Assembly (NCBI RefSeq): GCF_008123965.1
Contig: NZ_VSTH01000014.1
Span: 124,001 to 188,000, forward strand
Length of the DNA stretch: 64,000 nt
DNA from: Bradyrhizobium hipponense
GTDB lineage: Bacteria > Pseudomonadota > Alphaproteobacteria > Rhizobiales > Xanthobacteraceae
Direction of reading: 5' to 3'
Shown: piece by piece, positions 8,657 through 17,486 of the stretch
Numbering within the stretch: position 1 is the first letter of the stretch
Layout of the letters: the number at the start of each line of letters is the position of its first letter
Notes under the pieces: generated by a model
What the model saw: the letters and a program-made list of their open reading frames with translations, nothing else
The model's database searches: none
Told to the model about the DNA's origin: nothing
Made by a program: the position numbers and the translations under genes

Positions 8657-8738
8657 CGTCATTGCGAGCGTAGCGAAGCAATCCAGGAGTCTTTCCGCGG
8701 GTGCATTTCTAGATTGCTTCGCTTCGCTCGCAATGACG
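8657..8738. repeat. Palindromic repeat, 'cgtcattgcgagc' family, copy 1
   Basis: Left arm cgtcattgcgagcgtagcga and right arm tcgcttcgctcgcaatgacg are near-perfect complements around about 40 unlike bases containing ccgcggg. The same family recurs at 14077-14156, 17487-17573 and 29832-29918. Confidence 0.85.
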
Positions 8739-8852
8739 GGAACGACGGGCAAAGTCGTAAAGGTGTTTTGCCCCACGACACAAGCGGGCTTTCTTTTTTA
8801 CGAAAACAACCCCATGCACAGTAGAATGGTGTTTGATTTTAAACAGGAATTC

Positions 8853-8942
8853 GTAGGGTGGGCAAAGCGAAGCGTGCCCACCTTCTTACGATCCCGGTGA
8901 GATGGTGGGCACGGCGCTTCGCGCCTTTGCCCACCCTACGCC
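8853..8942. repeat. Palindromic repeat, 'gtagggtgggcaaagcg' family
   Basis: Arms gtagggtgggcaaagcgaag and its complement ending in gcgcctttgcccaccctac flank a short centre. It could form a long stable hairpin. This is the only copy seen in the window. Confidence 0.8.
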
Positions 8943-8957
8943 GCCGGGCGCACAGCC

Positions 8958-9060
8958 CTCATCCTGAGGAGCCTGCGAAGCAAGCGTCTCGAAGGATGGC
9001 GCCGGGCGAGAGCGGGGCCTTCATGGTTCGAGACGCGCTTCGCGCTCCTCACCATGAGGA
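8958..9060. repeat. Palindromic repeat, 'catcctgaggagc...gaaggatgg' family, copy 1
   Basis: Blocks catcctgaggagcctgcgaa, gcgtctcgaaggatgg and then ggttcgagacgcgcttcgcg, gctcctcaccatgagg form interleaved inverted repeats. A second copy in reverse order is at 14304-14416. Confidence 0.75.
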
Positions 9061-9068
9061 GATGAAGT

Positions 9069-12000
9069 CTACTCGGCCGCGATCTGCCTTGGCGCGGGCG
9101 GCGGGCTGGCGAGGTCGGCGGCGAGTTGGGCGTAGCGGGTCTTGGCGTCCGCGACTGCTTTCTCCTTCACCGGGCCGTAGCCGCGGATGCGGTCGGGCAA
9201 CGAGAGCAGTTCGACCGCGGTGTCGATCGTGAGCGGCGACAACAGCCCGAGCACGGTGGCGACGTCCTTTTCGTAGCCGGCGATCAGGTCGCGCTCGAGC
9301 TTGCGGTCGGCGCTATAGCCGAAGATGTCGAGCGGCGTGCCGCGAAGGAACTTGAACTTTGCCAGCGTGCGGAACACACCGAGCATCCATGGGCCGAAGG
9401 CGCGCTTCTTCGGGCGTCCCAGCGCATCGACGCCAGAGGCCAAAATCGGCGGGGCGAGGTTGAAGTTGAACGTGAAGTCGCCCTCGAACTGGTCGCGGAG
9501 CTGTTTTTCGAAGGCGCCGTCGGTGAAGAGCCGCGCGACCTCGTATTCGTCCTTGTAGGCCAGCAGCTTTGCGTAGTTGATCGCGACCGCACGCGGCAGC
9601 GCATCGTCGTAGCCGCCCTTCAGCGCCGCATCGCGAACCTGGTCGACCAGCTTGCGATAGCGCCTGGCGAGACGGCCGTTCTGATAAGCGGTCAGATGCC
9701 TGGTGCGATGCTCGATGACCTCGTCCAGCGTCATTGCATCCAAGGACTTGGGCGCGACGACCTCGTCCGTCCCCTTCAGCATCTCCGCAAGGCGCGCGGG
9801 GTCGGCGACCGCGAGACGGCCGAGGCCGAAAGCTTCCTTGTTCATCTTGATCGAGACGCCGTTGACCTCGATCGCCTGCTCGATCGCGTCGGCGGACAGC
9901 GGCAAGAGACCCTTCTGATAGGCGTAGCCCATCATCATCATGTTGGTGGCGATGCTGTCGCCGAGCAGCTGCTCGGCCGGCTTGGTGAAATCGAAGAACA
10001 CCGAGTCCTTGTGCAGCGCGGTTTCCAAGAGCCCATTCAGCTTGCGGGTCTGGAAGTTGAAGTCGCGGTTGAGGACGAAGTCGGCGGTGGGAATGACGTG
10101 GCTGTTGATGATGCCGCGGGTGCGGCTGGTGTCGCAGAGCGAGATGGTGTCCTTGGCGACCGCAACCACCTCGTCGGCGGCGAGCACGACGTCGGCCGTA
10201 CCGGTGACGATGCGCGAGCAGGTCACCTCGGCCGGATGATCGGACAGGCGGACGTGGCTCAGCACTGCCCCGCCCTTCTGTGCCAGACCGGACATGTCGA
10301 GGATCATCGAGGCCTTGCCCTCGATATGCGCGGCCATGCCGAGCAGCGCGCCGATGGTCAGCACGCCGGTGCCACCGACACCGCCGACTGCGATGTTGTA
10401 GGGCTTGTCCAGCGTCGGGCGCGAGGCAGGCTCCGGCAGCGTGCCGATGTCACTGAGATCGGCCGGCGCGCGGTGGCGCGGCTTGCCGCCGTCGACGGTG
10501 ACGAAGGACGGGCAGAAGCCCTTCACGCAGGAATAATCCTTGTTGCAGGACGACTGGTTGATGGCGCGTTTGCGTCCGAACTCGGTCTCCAGCGGCTCGA
10601 CCGAGATGCAGTTCGACTGCACAGAGCAGTCGCCGCAGCCTTCGCAGACGGCCGGGTTGATCATGACGCGGCGCGCCGGATCCTCCATCAGGCCGCGCTT
10701 GCGGCGGCGGCGCTTTTCGGCGGCGCAGGTCTGCACGAAGACGATCGCGGACGTGCCCTTGAACTCGCGGCACATCTTCATGACGCTGTCGAGTTCGTCG
10801 CGGTGATACTTCTTCACGCCGGGCGCGATGGTGTCGGCGGGATAAGCGTCGGGCGCCTCCGAGACCAGGTAGATCTCGCGAATGCCCTCGGCATGGAGCT
10901 GGTAGGTGATCTGCTGGGGCGAGAGATCGCCGTCATGGCGCTGGCCGCCGGTCATGGCGACCGCATCGTTGTAGAGGATCTTGTAGGTGATGTTGGTCTT
11001 GGAGGCGACCGCCTGGCGGATAGCCAGAAGCCCGGAATGGAAATATGTGCCGTCGCCGAGATTGGCGAAAATGTGCTTCTCGTCGGTGAAGGGCGCGATG
11101 CCGACCCACGGCACGCCCTCGCCGCCCATATGGGTGAAGGTCTCGGTCGAACGGTCCATCCACAGCGCCATGAAGTGGCAGCCGATGCCGGCGAGCGCGC
11201 GGCTGCCTTCGGGGACCTTGGTCGAGGTGTTGTGGGGGCAGCCGGAGCAGAAATATGGAATGCGGGACACGGGTGCGACCGCCTGCATCTGGGTCGCCTG
11301 GCGGCCGTTGAACCAGTCGGCCTTGACGCGGAGCATCTCGGCGATCTCGGGGTTGAGATTAAGCCGGAGAAGTCGCTCGGTAAGCGAGGTCGCAAGCGAG
11401 GCGACGCTGAGCTCGGCCGAGAAGGTCAGGAAGCGCTTGTCGTGCTCGTCCATCTTGCCGACGATGCGCGGGCGGACGTCGTCGCGCCAGTTGAACAGCT
11501 CCTGCTTGACCTGGTTCTCGACGATCTCGCGCCGTTCCTCGATGATGAAAATTTCCTCGAGGCCGACGGCGAACTGGCGTACGCCTTCCGGCTCCAGCGG
11601 CCAGGGCATGCCGATCTTGTAAAGCCGAAGCCCGATCTTGGCGGCGACCTCCTCGGTGATGCCGAGCTCGCGCAGCGCCTGGCGGACGTCCTCATAGCTC
11701 TTGCCGGACGCCATGATGCCGAAGCGGGCGTTCGGCGAATCCATCGTGATGCGGTTGACCTTGTTGGCGCGCGCAAAGGCGATCGCGGCAAAGCCCTTGT
11801 AGTCCTGCAGGCGCCGGTCCTGGTCGAAGCGGTCGTCCGGCCAGCGCAGATTGAGGCCGCCGGGCGGCAGCTCGAAATCAGGGGGAATGATCAAGGGCTT
11901 CATCTCGTCGGTGAGATCGATCTCGGCGGTCGTTTCCACCGTCTCCGTGATCACCTTCATGCCGACCCAGCAGCCGGAGTATCGCGACATCGCGATGCCG

Positions 12001-12560
12001 AGCAGGCCCATCTCGATCATCTCGTGGATGCTGGACGGGTAGAGATAGGGCATCAGCGCCGACATGAAGGCGTGGTCGGACTGATGCGGGACGGTGGAGG
12101 ATTTTGCGCCGTGGTCGTCGCCGGCAAGGCACAGCACGCCGCCGTTCTTGGCGGAGCCTGCGGCATTGCCGTGACGGAAGACGTCGCCGCAGCGGTCGAC
12201 GCCGGGGCCCTTGCCGTACCAGATGCCGACCACGCCGTCATATTTGGCGCCGGGCGAGAGGTTGAGCTGCTGCGAGCCCCAGACCGCGGTGGCCGCCAGG
12301 TCCTCGTTCACGCCGGGCTGGAACTTGATGTTGTACTGCTCGAGATGCTTGCGCGCCGCGAACAGCTGCTGGTCGTAGCCGCCGAGCGGCGAGCCGCGAT
12401 AGCCGGAGATGAAGCCGGCAGTGTTAAGGCCGTTGGCGCGATCGCGCCGGATCTGGGCCATCGGCAAACGAACCAGCGCCTGGATGCCCGTGGTGAAGAC
12501 GTGTCCGGTGTCCTGGGTGTATTTCTGGTCGAGACTGATCGGACCCTGGTTGATGCCCAT
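9069..12560 (-). CDS. Indolepyruvate ferredoxin oxidoreductase, alpha and beta/gamma parts fused
   Basis: This single 1163-residue chain combines the parts that are separate IorA and IorB in archaea. The N-terminal part resembles the 2-oxoacid oxidoreductase alpha domain; a thiamine diphosphate motif GDGTYFHSG with NDAVAMTGGQ lies near residues 500-540; an iron-sulfur segment CEGCGDCSVQSNC...CNKDYSCVKGFCP lies near 635-680; and the gamma-type domain with GVGGTGVLTIG begins near 730. The reaction is oxidative decarboxylation of an aryl pyruvate to the aryl acetyl-CoA with reduction of ferredoxin. GGAAGAGG precedes the ATG at 12560. It is monocistronic here. Substrate preference is inferred from the family. 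Confidence 0.9.
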   Translation of the reverse strand: MGINQGPISLDQKYTQDTGHVFTTGIQALVRLPMAQIRRDRANGLNTAGFISGYRGSPLGGYDQQLFAARKHLEQYNIKFQPGVNEDLAATAVWGSQQLNLSPGAKYDGVVGIWYGKGPGVDRCGDVFRHGNAAGSAKNGGVLCLAGDDHGAKSSTVPHQSDHAFMSALMPYLYPSSIHEMIEMGLLGIAMSRYSGCWVGMKVITETVETTAEIDLTDEMKPLIIPPDFELPPGGLNLRWPDDRFDQDRRLQDYKGFAAIAFARANKVNRITMDSPNARFGIMASGKSYEDVRQALRELGITEEVAAKIGLRLYKIGMPWPLEPEGVRQFAVGLEEIFIIEERREIVENQVKQELFNWRDDVRPRIVGKMDEHDKRFLTFSAELSVASLATSLTERLLRLNLNPEIAEMLRVKADWFNGRQATQMQAVAPVSRIPYFCSGCPHNTSTKVPEGSRALAGIGCHFMALWMDRSTETFTHMGGEGVPWVGIAPFTDEKHIFANLGDGTYFHSGLLAIRQAVASKTNITYKILYNDAVAMTGGQRHDGDLSPQQITYQLHAEGIREIYLVSEAPDAYPADTIAPGVKKYHRDELDSVMKMCREFKGTSAIVFVQTCAAEKRRRRKRGLMEDPARRVMINPAVCEGCGDCSVQSNCISVEPLETEFGRKRAINQSSCNKDYSCVKGFCPSFVTVDGGKPRHRAPADLSDIGTLPEPASRPTLDKPYNIAVGGVGGTGVLTIGALLGMAAHIEGKASMILDMSGLAQKGGAVLSHVRLSDHPAEVTCSRIVTGTADVVLAADEVVAVAKDTISLCDTSRTRGIINSHVIPTADFVLNRDFNFQTRKLNGLLETALHKDSVFFDFTKPAEQLLGDSIATNMMMMGYAYQKGLLPLSADAIEQAIEVNGVSIKMNKEAFGLGRLAVADPARLAEMLKGTDEVVAPKSLDAMTLDEVIEHRTRHLTAYQNGRLARRYRKLVDQVRDAALKGGYDDALPRAVAINYAKLLAYKDEYEVARLFTDGAFEKQLRDQFEGDFTFNFNLAPPILASGVDALGRPKKRAFGPWMLGVFRTLAKFKFLRGTPLDIFGYSADRKLERDLIAGYEKDVATVLGLLSPLTIDTAVELLSLPDRIRGYGPVKEKAVADAKTRYAQLAADLASPPPAPRQIAAE

Positions 12561-12837
12561 TATGTCCTCTTCCGCCCTTTTTGCCGCTTGGCCACTTAAG
12601 CCGCTGCCCGCCCGTTGCTTTTAGCTGGGGCGCGCCGACCATCTTCGCCACTCTATGTCGGATATTTCACAGTCCGCATCACAAATCTGCCGCTTCTGCG
12701 GCGCCGGGTAAAAATCGCAATTTAGTGCCCGGAAGGTGCCGGCCATTTTCAATTTGTGTCACCATACCCCCGCCACCGCGAAACGACGTGACGCCTCCGT
12801 CGTGCGGCTGGGGGCGCTTGGCCGCAGGAGAAGGTCG

Positions 12838-14052
12838 ATGATGCGGACGATTCTGGCTGCCGTGCTGTTGTCCGGTGCGGTTGCGAAGGCCGCTTCGGCG
12901 AGCGACCCGTCGCCTGAATTGATCGCCTACGGCAAGGCGCTGGTCGAAGCAGGAGACTGCGCGGGCTGCCACACCGCCGATCCCGCCAAACCCTTCGCGG
13001 GCGGGAAGCGCATCGACACGCCCTTCGGCGCGATCTATGCGCCGAACCTGACGCCGGACCGAGAGACCGGAATCGGTGCGTGGACGGATGCCGATTTCAC
13101 CCGCGCCTTGCGCTACGGCGTTGCGCCTGATGGCTCGAACTATTACCCAGCCTTTCCCTATCCCTACTTCACCAGGATGACGAAGGACGACACGCTGGCG
13201 ATCCGCGCCTATCTCGGAACGCTCGCGCCCGTCGCCAGCCGCAACAAGCCGCCGGAGCTGCGCTGGCCGTTCGGTTATCGCCGCCTGATGCGGGTCTGGA
13301 ATTATCTGTTCTTCAAGCCCGGCCTGTTTGAGCCGGATCAGGAAAAGAGCGCGGCGTGGAACAGAGGTGCCTATCTCGTCACCGGGCTCGGCCATTGCGG
13401 CGCCTGCCACACGCCGAAGAACTATTTTGGTGCGGACAAGGACGCGCAGGCGTTAGCGGGCAGCGAGATCGGCGGCTGGTTCGCACCACGGCTCGACGGT
13501 GCTGCGCGCAGCGGGCTGAAATCCTGGAGCGCCGCGGACATCACTGAGTATCTGCAAAGCGGACGCAATGCCAAAAGCCATGCCGACGGGCCGATGGCAG
13601 AGGTGGTCGTGGGCTCGACCTCGAAGATGAGCGATGCCGATGTGCAAGCGATCGCCGTGTACCTGAAAAGCCTGCCGCCGGCGCGGCGCGAGCCGACAGT
13701 GACGCCGCCCGACGATGCCGAGATGAGAGCCGGCCAGGCCGTCTATGCGCGGCTTTGCATCGCCTGCCATGAAGCCGATGGCTCGGGGGCGCCGCGGATC
13801 TATCCGCCGCTCCCCGCCAACGCGCTGCTGCAATCGATCAACCCATCCTCGACCTTGCGCATCATTCTCGACGGCGCCAAGACCGTGACGACGCCCCGCG
13901 CACCCAACACCGGCGAGATGCCGGCCTATGCCAAGCAATTGTCCGACGAGCAGGTCGCGGCGGTGACGAACTACATGCGCAATTCCTGGGGCAATGCGGC
14001 GCCGCTGGTGACGCCGGCGCAGGTGGCGAAGGCGCGTAAGCAAGAGCCGTAG
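12838..14052 (+). CDS. Exported three-haem cytochrome c
   Basis: The 404-residue protein starts MMRTILAAVLLSGAVAKAASA, a clear Sec signal peptide, and has three CXXCH haem sites: CAGCH near 41, CGACH near 187 and CIACH near 307. This is the layout of the cytochrome subunit of membrane alcohol, aldehyde and gluconate dehydrogenases of alphaproteobacteria and acetic acid bacteria, which pass electrons to quinol oxidase or cytochromes in the periplasm. No dehydrogenase subunit lies beside it, so its partner is unknown. AGGAGAAGG upstream of the ATGATG decides this start; the in-frame ATG at 12736 is too far upstream. It is divergent from the indolepyruvate gene. Confidence 0.87.
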   Translation: MMRTILAAVLLSGAVAKAASASDPSPELIAYGKALVEAGDCAGCHTADPAKPFAGGKRIDTPFGAIYAPNLTPDRETGIGAWTDADFTRALRYGVAPDGSNYYPAFPYPYFTRMTKDDTLAIRAYLGTLAPVASRNKPPELRWPFGYRRLMRVWNYLFFKPGLFEPDQEKSAAWNRGAYLVTGLGHCGACHTPKNYFGADKDAQALAGSEIGGWFAPRLDGAARSGLKSWSAADITEYLQSGRNAKSHADGPMAEVVVGSTSKMSDADVQAIAVYLKSLPPARREPTVTPPDDAEMRAGQAVYARLCIACHEADGSGAPRIYPPLPANALLQSINPSSTLRIILDGAKTVTTPRAPNTGEMPAYAKQLSDEQVAAVTNYMRNSWGNAAPLVTPAQVAKARKQEP

Positions 14053-14076
14053 CTAGGGCCCCTGCCGCCTCCTCTT

Positions 14077-14156
14077 CGTCATTGCGAGCGCAGCGAAGCA
14101 ATCCAGAGTCCATCCGCGGAAAGATGCTGGATTGCTTCGCTGCGCTCGCAATGACG
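14077..14156. repeat. Palindromic repeat, 'cgtcattgcgagc' family, copy 2
   Basis: Arms cgtcattgcgagcgcagcga and tcgctgcgctcgcaatgacg are complementary over about 20 bases. It lies just after the cytochrome gene, where it might also act as a transcript end structure. Confidence 0.85.
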
Positions 14157-14303
14157 AGTGGATAAAGCTGTGCGAGTGTCGACCAGTTCGACTCGCAGAG
14201 ACCCCCCTCCCCCGGAATTTGCTCACGTAAATTCCGGCCTCTCCCCGCAGGCGGCAGGGCTACCGCATATGACAGCGGGAGGCTGCCGGATGAGCTCGGC
14301 CTG

Positions 14304-14416
14304 CATGGTTCGAGACGCCCGCTTTGGCGGGCTCCTCACCATGAGGGTCTAATATCTCGCCGCAAAACGCGACCTCATCCTGAGGGCCTGCCGTAGGCGG
14401 GCGTCTCGAAGGATGG
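14304..14416. repeat. Palindromic repeat, 'catcctgagg...gaaggatgg' family, copy 2
   Basis: The order is catggttcgagacgcccgct, ctcctcaccatgagg, then catcctgagggcctgccg and gcgtctcgaaggatggg: the same blocks as at 8958-9060 but with the two halves exchanged. Confidence 0.75.
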
Positions 14417-14493
14417 GCCGCAAGCAAGCTGCCCGCCACGCTTTTCTTCATGTGCGATAGCCTTGCCGCAGGCGGGGAGAGGCGAAAGAAACG

Positions 14494-15150
14494 CTACCGC
14501 TTATCCTCCGTGAACACGAATTTCGGCATCTCCCATTTGTAGCGGACTGCGAGCAAGCGGAAGCTAATGCCGAGGATGAAGGTCAGGATGGTCCAGAGTT
14601 CGGCGTTCAGATTAAGTCCGAACGCGGTGGCGTAGAACAGCCCGGTCACCACCGAGACGCTGGCGTAGAGCTCGGCGCGAAACAGCAGCGGCACGTCGTT
14701 GCAAAGCACGTCGCGCAGCACGCCGCCGGCGCAGCCCGTTACCATGCCGGACACAATGACGATCGGCAGTGTGGCATCCATCTGCCAGGCGATATCGCAG
14801 CCGGTCATCGTGAAGACGACGAGGCCGATGGCATCGAGCACGATGAAGGCGAGGCTCAGCCGATGCACCAGCCGCGCCATCACGATCGTCAGCAGCGCCG
14901 CCCCACCCGGCAGAGCGAGATAGATCGGGTTCGCGACCCAGGCCAGCGGATAGTGCCCGAGAAACAGATCGCGCAGCGTGCCGCCCCCGAGCGCCGTGAC
15001 ACAGGCGAGAAGACAGACGCCGACATAGTCCATGCTGCGGCGCCCCGCCGCCAACGCGGCCGTCATGCCTTGCGCCGTCAAGGCAACCAGCGCCAAGACA
15101 TGCAGCACGCTATCGCTCGGCGGCACGCTCCACATCGATCTATTCCCCAT
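14494..15150 (-). CDS. TRIC/UPF0126-family cation channel protein
   Basis: The 218-residue membrane protein has two UPF0126 repeats, each with three membrane segments and a glycine-rich kinked signature: GGGTLRD in the first and GGVLRD in the second. Prokaryotic homologues of trimeric intracellular cation channels have this form and conduct monovalent cations. The ATG at 15150 gives a normal length; ATG at 15135 is a close alternative, and upstream residues in the open frame look unrelated. The gene is monocistronic and divergent from the small membrane protein at 15296. Confidence 0.85.
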   Translation of the reverse strand: MGNRSMWSVPPSDSVLHVLALVALTAQGMTAALAAGRRSMDYVGVCLLACVTALGGGTLRDLFLGHYPLAWVANPIYLALPGGAALLTIVMARLVHRLSLAFIVLDAIGLVVFTMTGCDIAWQMDATLPIVIVSGMVTGCAGGVLRDVLCNDVPLLFRAELYASVSVVTGLFYATAFGLNLNAELWTILTFILGISFRLLAVRYKWEMPKFVFTEDKR

Positions 15151-15295
15151 CCCGTGGAACTTACGTCCGCGGTTCCCCGACGAACAGGTTCCCGATTCCC
15201 GGCCCGAGAGCAACATGCGACGAAAGCATAAAGGCCGCGGAACTGAATCTCGCATCCACGGGTTGTCCTTGTCTCATAAGCGAGGAGACCAATCG

Positions 15296-15673
15296 ATGGC
15301 TGACGACCGTTTTCCCAACGATCCGTATCGCCCGAACTTCGCCGACGATGAGTATCTCCGTGCGGCACGGCGGGATGCGAACCTTCAGGCCGACCCGGAA
15401 CTGGGCGAAGGCCCCGCTTCGAGTGGCAAGGTCGCGCTGTTTGCCGTGGCTATCGCCTTGGTGCTGGGCGCCGTGTTCTATGGCTTGAACAATACGACCA
15501 CCAGTAACCAGGCGAGCAATACGCCAGCGACGCAGACCTCGCAGCAGGCGCCCTCTGCCAATCCGGCCGCGCCTCCCGGCATGCGTAGCAACACCGGGCC
15601 GGGCGTGACCACGGGTGCTGCGCCGAGCAAGCCGGCCCCGGATACGCAGACGCCGTCTGACGGCGCCAAGTAA
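15296..15673 (+). CDS. Small single-span membrane protein of unknown function
   Basis: The 125-residue product has a charged N-terminal part (MADDRFPNDPYRPNFADDEY), one membrane segment (VALFAVAIALVLGAVFYGL, about 56-74) and a Thr/Ser/Pro/Ala-rich tail, probably facing the periplasm. GAGGAG lies 8 bases before the ATG, which fixes this start inside a longer open frame. Proteins of this shape are common in Bradyrhizobium but I do not recognise a function. Confidence 0.75.
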   Translation: MADDRFPNDPYRPNFADDEYLRAARRDANLQADPELGEGPASSGKVALFAVAIALVLGAVFYGLNNTTTSNQASNTPATQTSQQAPSANPAAPPGMRSNTGPGVTTGAAPSKPAPDTQTPSDGAK

Positions 15674-15688
15674 CGCGACGACGGTCAT

Positions 15689-15735
15689 CGTCCGGCTTGA
15701 CCTGGCTTGACCTGGCTTGACCGGACGATCCAGTA
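15689..15735. repeat. Short tandem repeat 'cttgacctgg' inside a hairpin
   Basis: After the membrane protein gene, cgtccgg is followed by three copies of cttgacctgg (the last as cttgaccgga) and then the complement ccggacg. The result is a hairpin whose loop is made of the tandem units; it may end transcription. Confidence 0.6.
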
Positions 15736-15892
15736 TTCCGAGGCGGTCGAAATTATGTCGAGTGGACGCCGCGTACTGGATGCCCCGCCGGAGCCTGTCA
15801 TGGGCTCGTCGAGGGCGAGACCCGGCGGCGAGCCATGACGTGGAGAGCGAAATAGAGCGGCGGGATGAAACTCCCGCCGCTTTCATTTGCCG

Positions 15893-16702
15893 CTAGCTGA
15901 ACATCTTGTTGAGCTCGCCGCCGGAATAGCCGCTGCCGAGTTCGGCGAAAGTCCCCTTCTCCGCCATCTCCTTCGCCGCACGCATGAAGCCGCCCCAGGC
16001 GACGCGCGCGAGCGAACCGCCGACGCTGATCCGGCGCACGCCGAGATCGGCGGCTTCCTGCAACGACAGCCCGGAGCCGCCGATCAAGAGATTGAACGGC
16101 TTTGGATGCACCGCCTTCACCACCGCGGCGATATCCTCGCGGCTCTTCAGGCCAGGCGCGTAGAGACAGTCGGCGCCGGCGTCCGCATAGGCGGTGAGCC
16201 GGTCAATCACGAGATTGAGGTCGGCGACGCCCCAGAGATACGCCTCGCAGCGGCCGACCAGCAGCGTGCCGCTGTCGCCGATCGCCTTGCGCGCCGCCTT
16301 GATGCGCTCGATCGCAAGCGCGCGGTCGTAGATCGGCTTGTCCTTGTCGCCGGTGGAATCCTCGATCGAGAGGCCGGCGACGCCGGTGCGCACCCCGCGC
16401 TCGACATTTTCCCCGACCCGATCGGGCTCGACGGCAAAGCCGCCCTCGAAATCGGCGTTCACGGGGATGTCGACGGCCGAGCACAATGCTGCCAGATGCT
16501 GACAAACGTCTTCGACGGTGACGTGGTTGTCGGCCTTGCCGATGGTCCAGGCAAAGCCGGCGCTGGACGACGCAAGCGCCTTGAAGCCGAGATGCTGCAA
16601 CGCCTTGGCGCTGCCGACGTCGAACGGATTGGGCAGGATGAAGCAGCCGCTGTCGTGCATCTTCCTGAACGTCGCGCGCTTGTCCGCGGTCGTGACCTGC
16701 AT
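15893..16702 (-). CDS. Isocitrate lyase/PEP mutase-family enzyme
   Basis: This 269-residue TIM-barrel protein resembles carboxy-PEP/PEP phosphonomutase-like enzymes: LPNPFDVGSAKALQHLGF near the start, VNADFEGGF (Mg-binding Asp/Glu region), LSIEDSTG, VGRCEAYLWG and GGSLARVAWGG near the end. The isocitrate-lyase KKCGH motif is lacking, so a PEP mutase, 2,3-dimethylmalate lyase or oxaloacetate decarboxylase-like activity is possible. GGGAGAG before the ATG at 16702 decides the start. It is last in a minus-strand set with two small ABM/NIPSNAP proteins. Confidence 0.82.
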   Translation of the reverse strand: MQVTTADKRATFRKMHDSGCFILPNPFDVGSAKALQHLGFKALASSSAGFAWTIGKADNHVTVEDVCQHLAALCSAVDIPVNADFEGGFAVEPDRVGENVERGVRTGVAGLSIEDSTGDKDKPIYDRALAIERIKAARKAIGDSGTLLVGRCEAYLWGVADLNLVIDRLTAYADAGADCLYAPGLKSREDIAAVVKAVHPKPFNLLIGGSGLSLQEAADLGVRRISVGGSLARVAWGGFMRAAKEMAEKGTFAELGSGYSGGELNKMFS

Positions 16703-16776
16703 GTTTCTCTCCCTGATTGTTGGCGGCGCAGACATAGGCACGCTCGCGGGGCAGCGCCAGTGCGCCCCCGGCAGCG

Positions 16777-17127
16777 CTAGTGCGCGTCGTGCACGGCGCG
16801 GCTGTCCTTTGGCGCCTGCTCGCGATCGTTCATGCCGTAGTCGCGGATGACGCTGGCGATGCGCAGGCGGTAGTCGGCGAAGATCTGGCTGCGGCCCTTG
16901 GCCTGGCTGCGACGATGCTCCATCGTGTTGCGCCAGGTCTCGACCGCCGCCTCGTCGCGCCAGAACGACACCGACAGGATCTTGCCCTTCTCGGTCAGGC
17001 TTTCGAAGCGCTCGACCGAGATGAAGCCATCGATGGTTTGCAGGATCGGCTTCAGGTCGGCTGCGATGTCGAAATAATTCTGGCGGTGTTCCGGCTTAGG
17101 CCAGACCTCGAAGATCACGGCGATCAT
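16777..17127 (-). CDS. Antibiotic-biosynthesis-monooxygenase (ABM)-fold protein
   Basis: The 116-residue product shows the dimeric alpha-beta barrel pattern: MIAVIFEVWPKPEHRQNYFDIAADLKPILQTIDGFISVERFES followed by ILSVSFWRDEAAVETWRN and a C-terminal RIASVIRDYGM. Members include cofactor-free monooxygenases and haem-degrading enzymes. GGGAGA precedes this ATG. It lies 28 bases after the NIPSNAP gene, so the two are likely cotranscribed. Substrate unknown. Confidence 0.82.
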   Translation of the reverse strand: MIAVIFEVWPKPEHRQNYFDIAADLKPILQTIDGFISVERFESLTEKGKILSVSFWRDEAAVETWRNTMEHRRSQAKGRSQIFADYRLRIASVIRDYGMNDREQAPKDSRAVHDAH

Positions 17128-17155
17128 TAGGCGTCTCCCGCTATGCGTGGTTCGC

Positions 17156-17464
17156 CTATAATACCACTTTGCGCAGGAAGGTGCGCTCCTCTGCGAGGAT
17201 GAATTTGTGCTCCTCCGCAAAGCGGAAATTCGCCATGCCTTCGGCATCCTGCCGCAGCCGCGCGCGATAGGCCTCGTAGGCGGCGAGACTCTCGAAACTG
17301 ATCAGCGCAAAGGCGATGTTGTTGGTGCCCTCGTGCGGCATGAAATAGCCGATCAGCTCGCCGCCGCATTTCGGAATGATGGTGAGCCAGCGCTTCGAAT
17401 ATTCCTCGAACTGCGCGCGCTTGAACGGATCGAGCTGGTAGCGGATGAAGACGGTGATGGACAT
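17156..17464 (-). CDS. NIPSNAP-family protein
   Basis: A 102-residue alpha-beta barrel protein beginning [26 protein letters not shown] and carrying [29 protein letters not shown], a typical NIPSNAP pattern. AGGAG lies 6 bases before the ATG. It begins a probable operon with the ABM protein and the PEP-mutase-like enzyme, divergent from the ArsR-type regulator gene. Function is unknown; NIPSNAP proteins are often found with catabolic genes. Confidence 0.82.
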   Translation of the reverse strand: MSITVFIRYQLDPFKRAQFEEYSKRWLTIIPKCGGELIGYFMPHEGTNNIAFALISFESLAAYEAYRARLRQDAEGMANFRFAEEHKFILAEERTFLRKVVL

Positions 17465-17486
17465 GGTGGGCTCCTGTTTTCTTCTC

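Larger units (their letters stand above)
8523..9068. other. Intergenic region filled with dispersed repeats, no gene seen
   Basis: The 546 bases between the thiolase start and the indolepyruvate oxidoreductase stop hold three different palindromic repeats (8657-8738, 8853-8942, 8958-9060). Short open frames here run through the repeats and lack ribosome sites. The A/T-richer stretch 8770-8850 is the only part without repeat sequence and may hold the promoter of the thiolase operon or nothing. Confidence 0.6.
14053..14493. other. Intergenic region with dispersed repeats, no gene seen
   Basis: Two repeats (14077-14156 and 14304-14416) fill much of these 441 bases between the convergent cytochrome and TRIC genes. 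Between them, 14205-14290 has short inverted blocks (ccggaatttgctcacgtaaattccgg) that may act as a terminator-like hairpin. No credible coding frame is present. Confidence 0.6.

Noticed and set aside
8580..8900. Plus-strand 106-codon frame
   Set aside because: It runs through palindromic repeats and has no ribosome site.
9126..12599. Very long plus-strand open frame (over 1100 codons) opposite the indolepyruvate oxidoreductase
   Set aside because: The opposite strand encodes a clear enzyme with cofactor motifs; high GC at third codon positions removes stops in the antisense frame. No ribosome site and no known motif in the plus frame.
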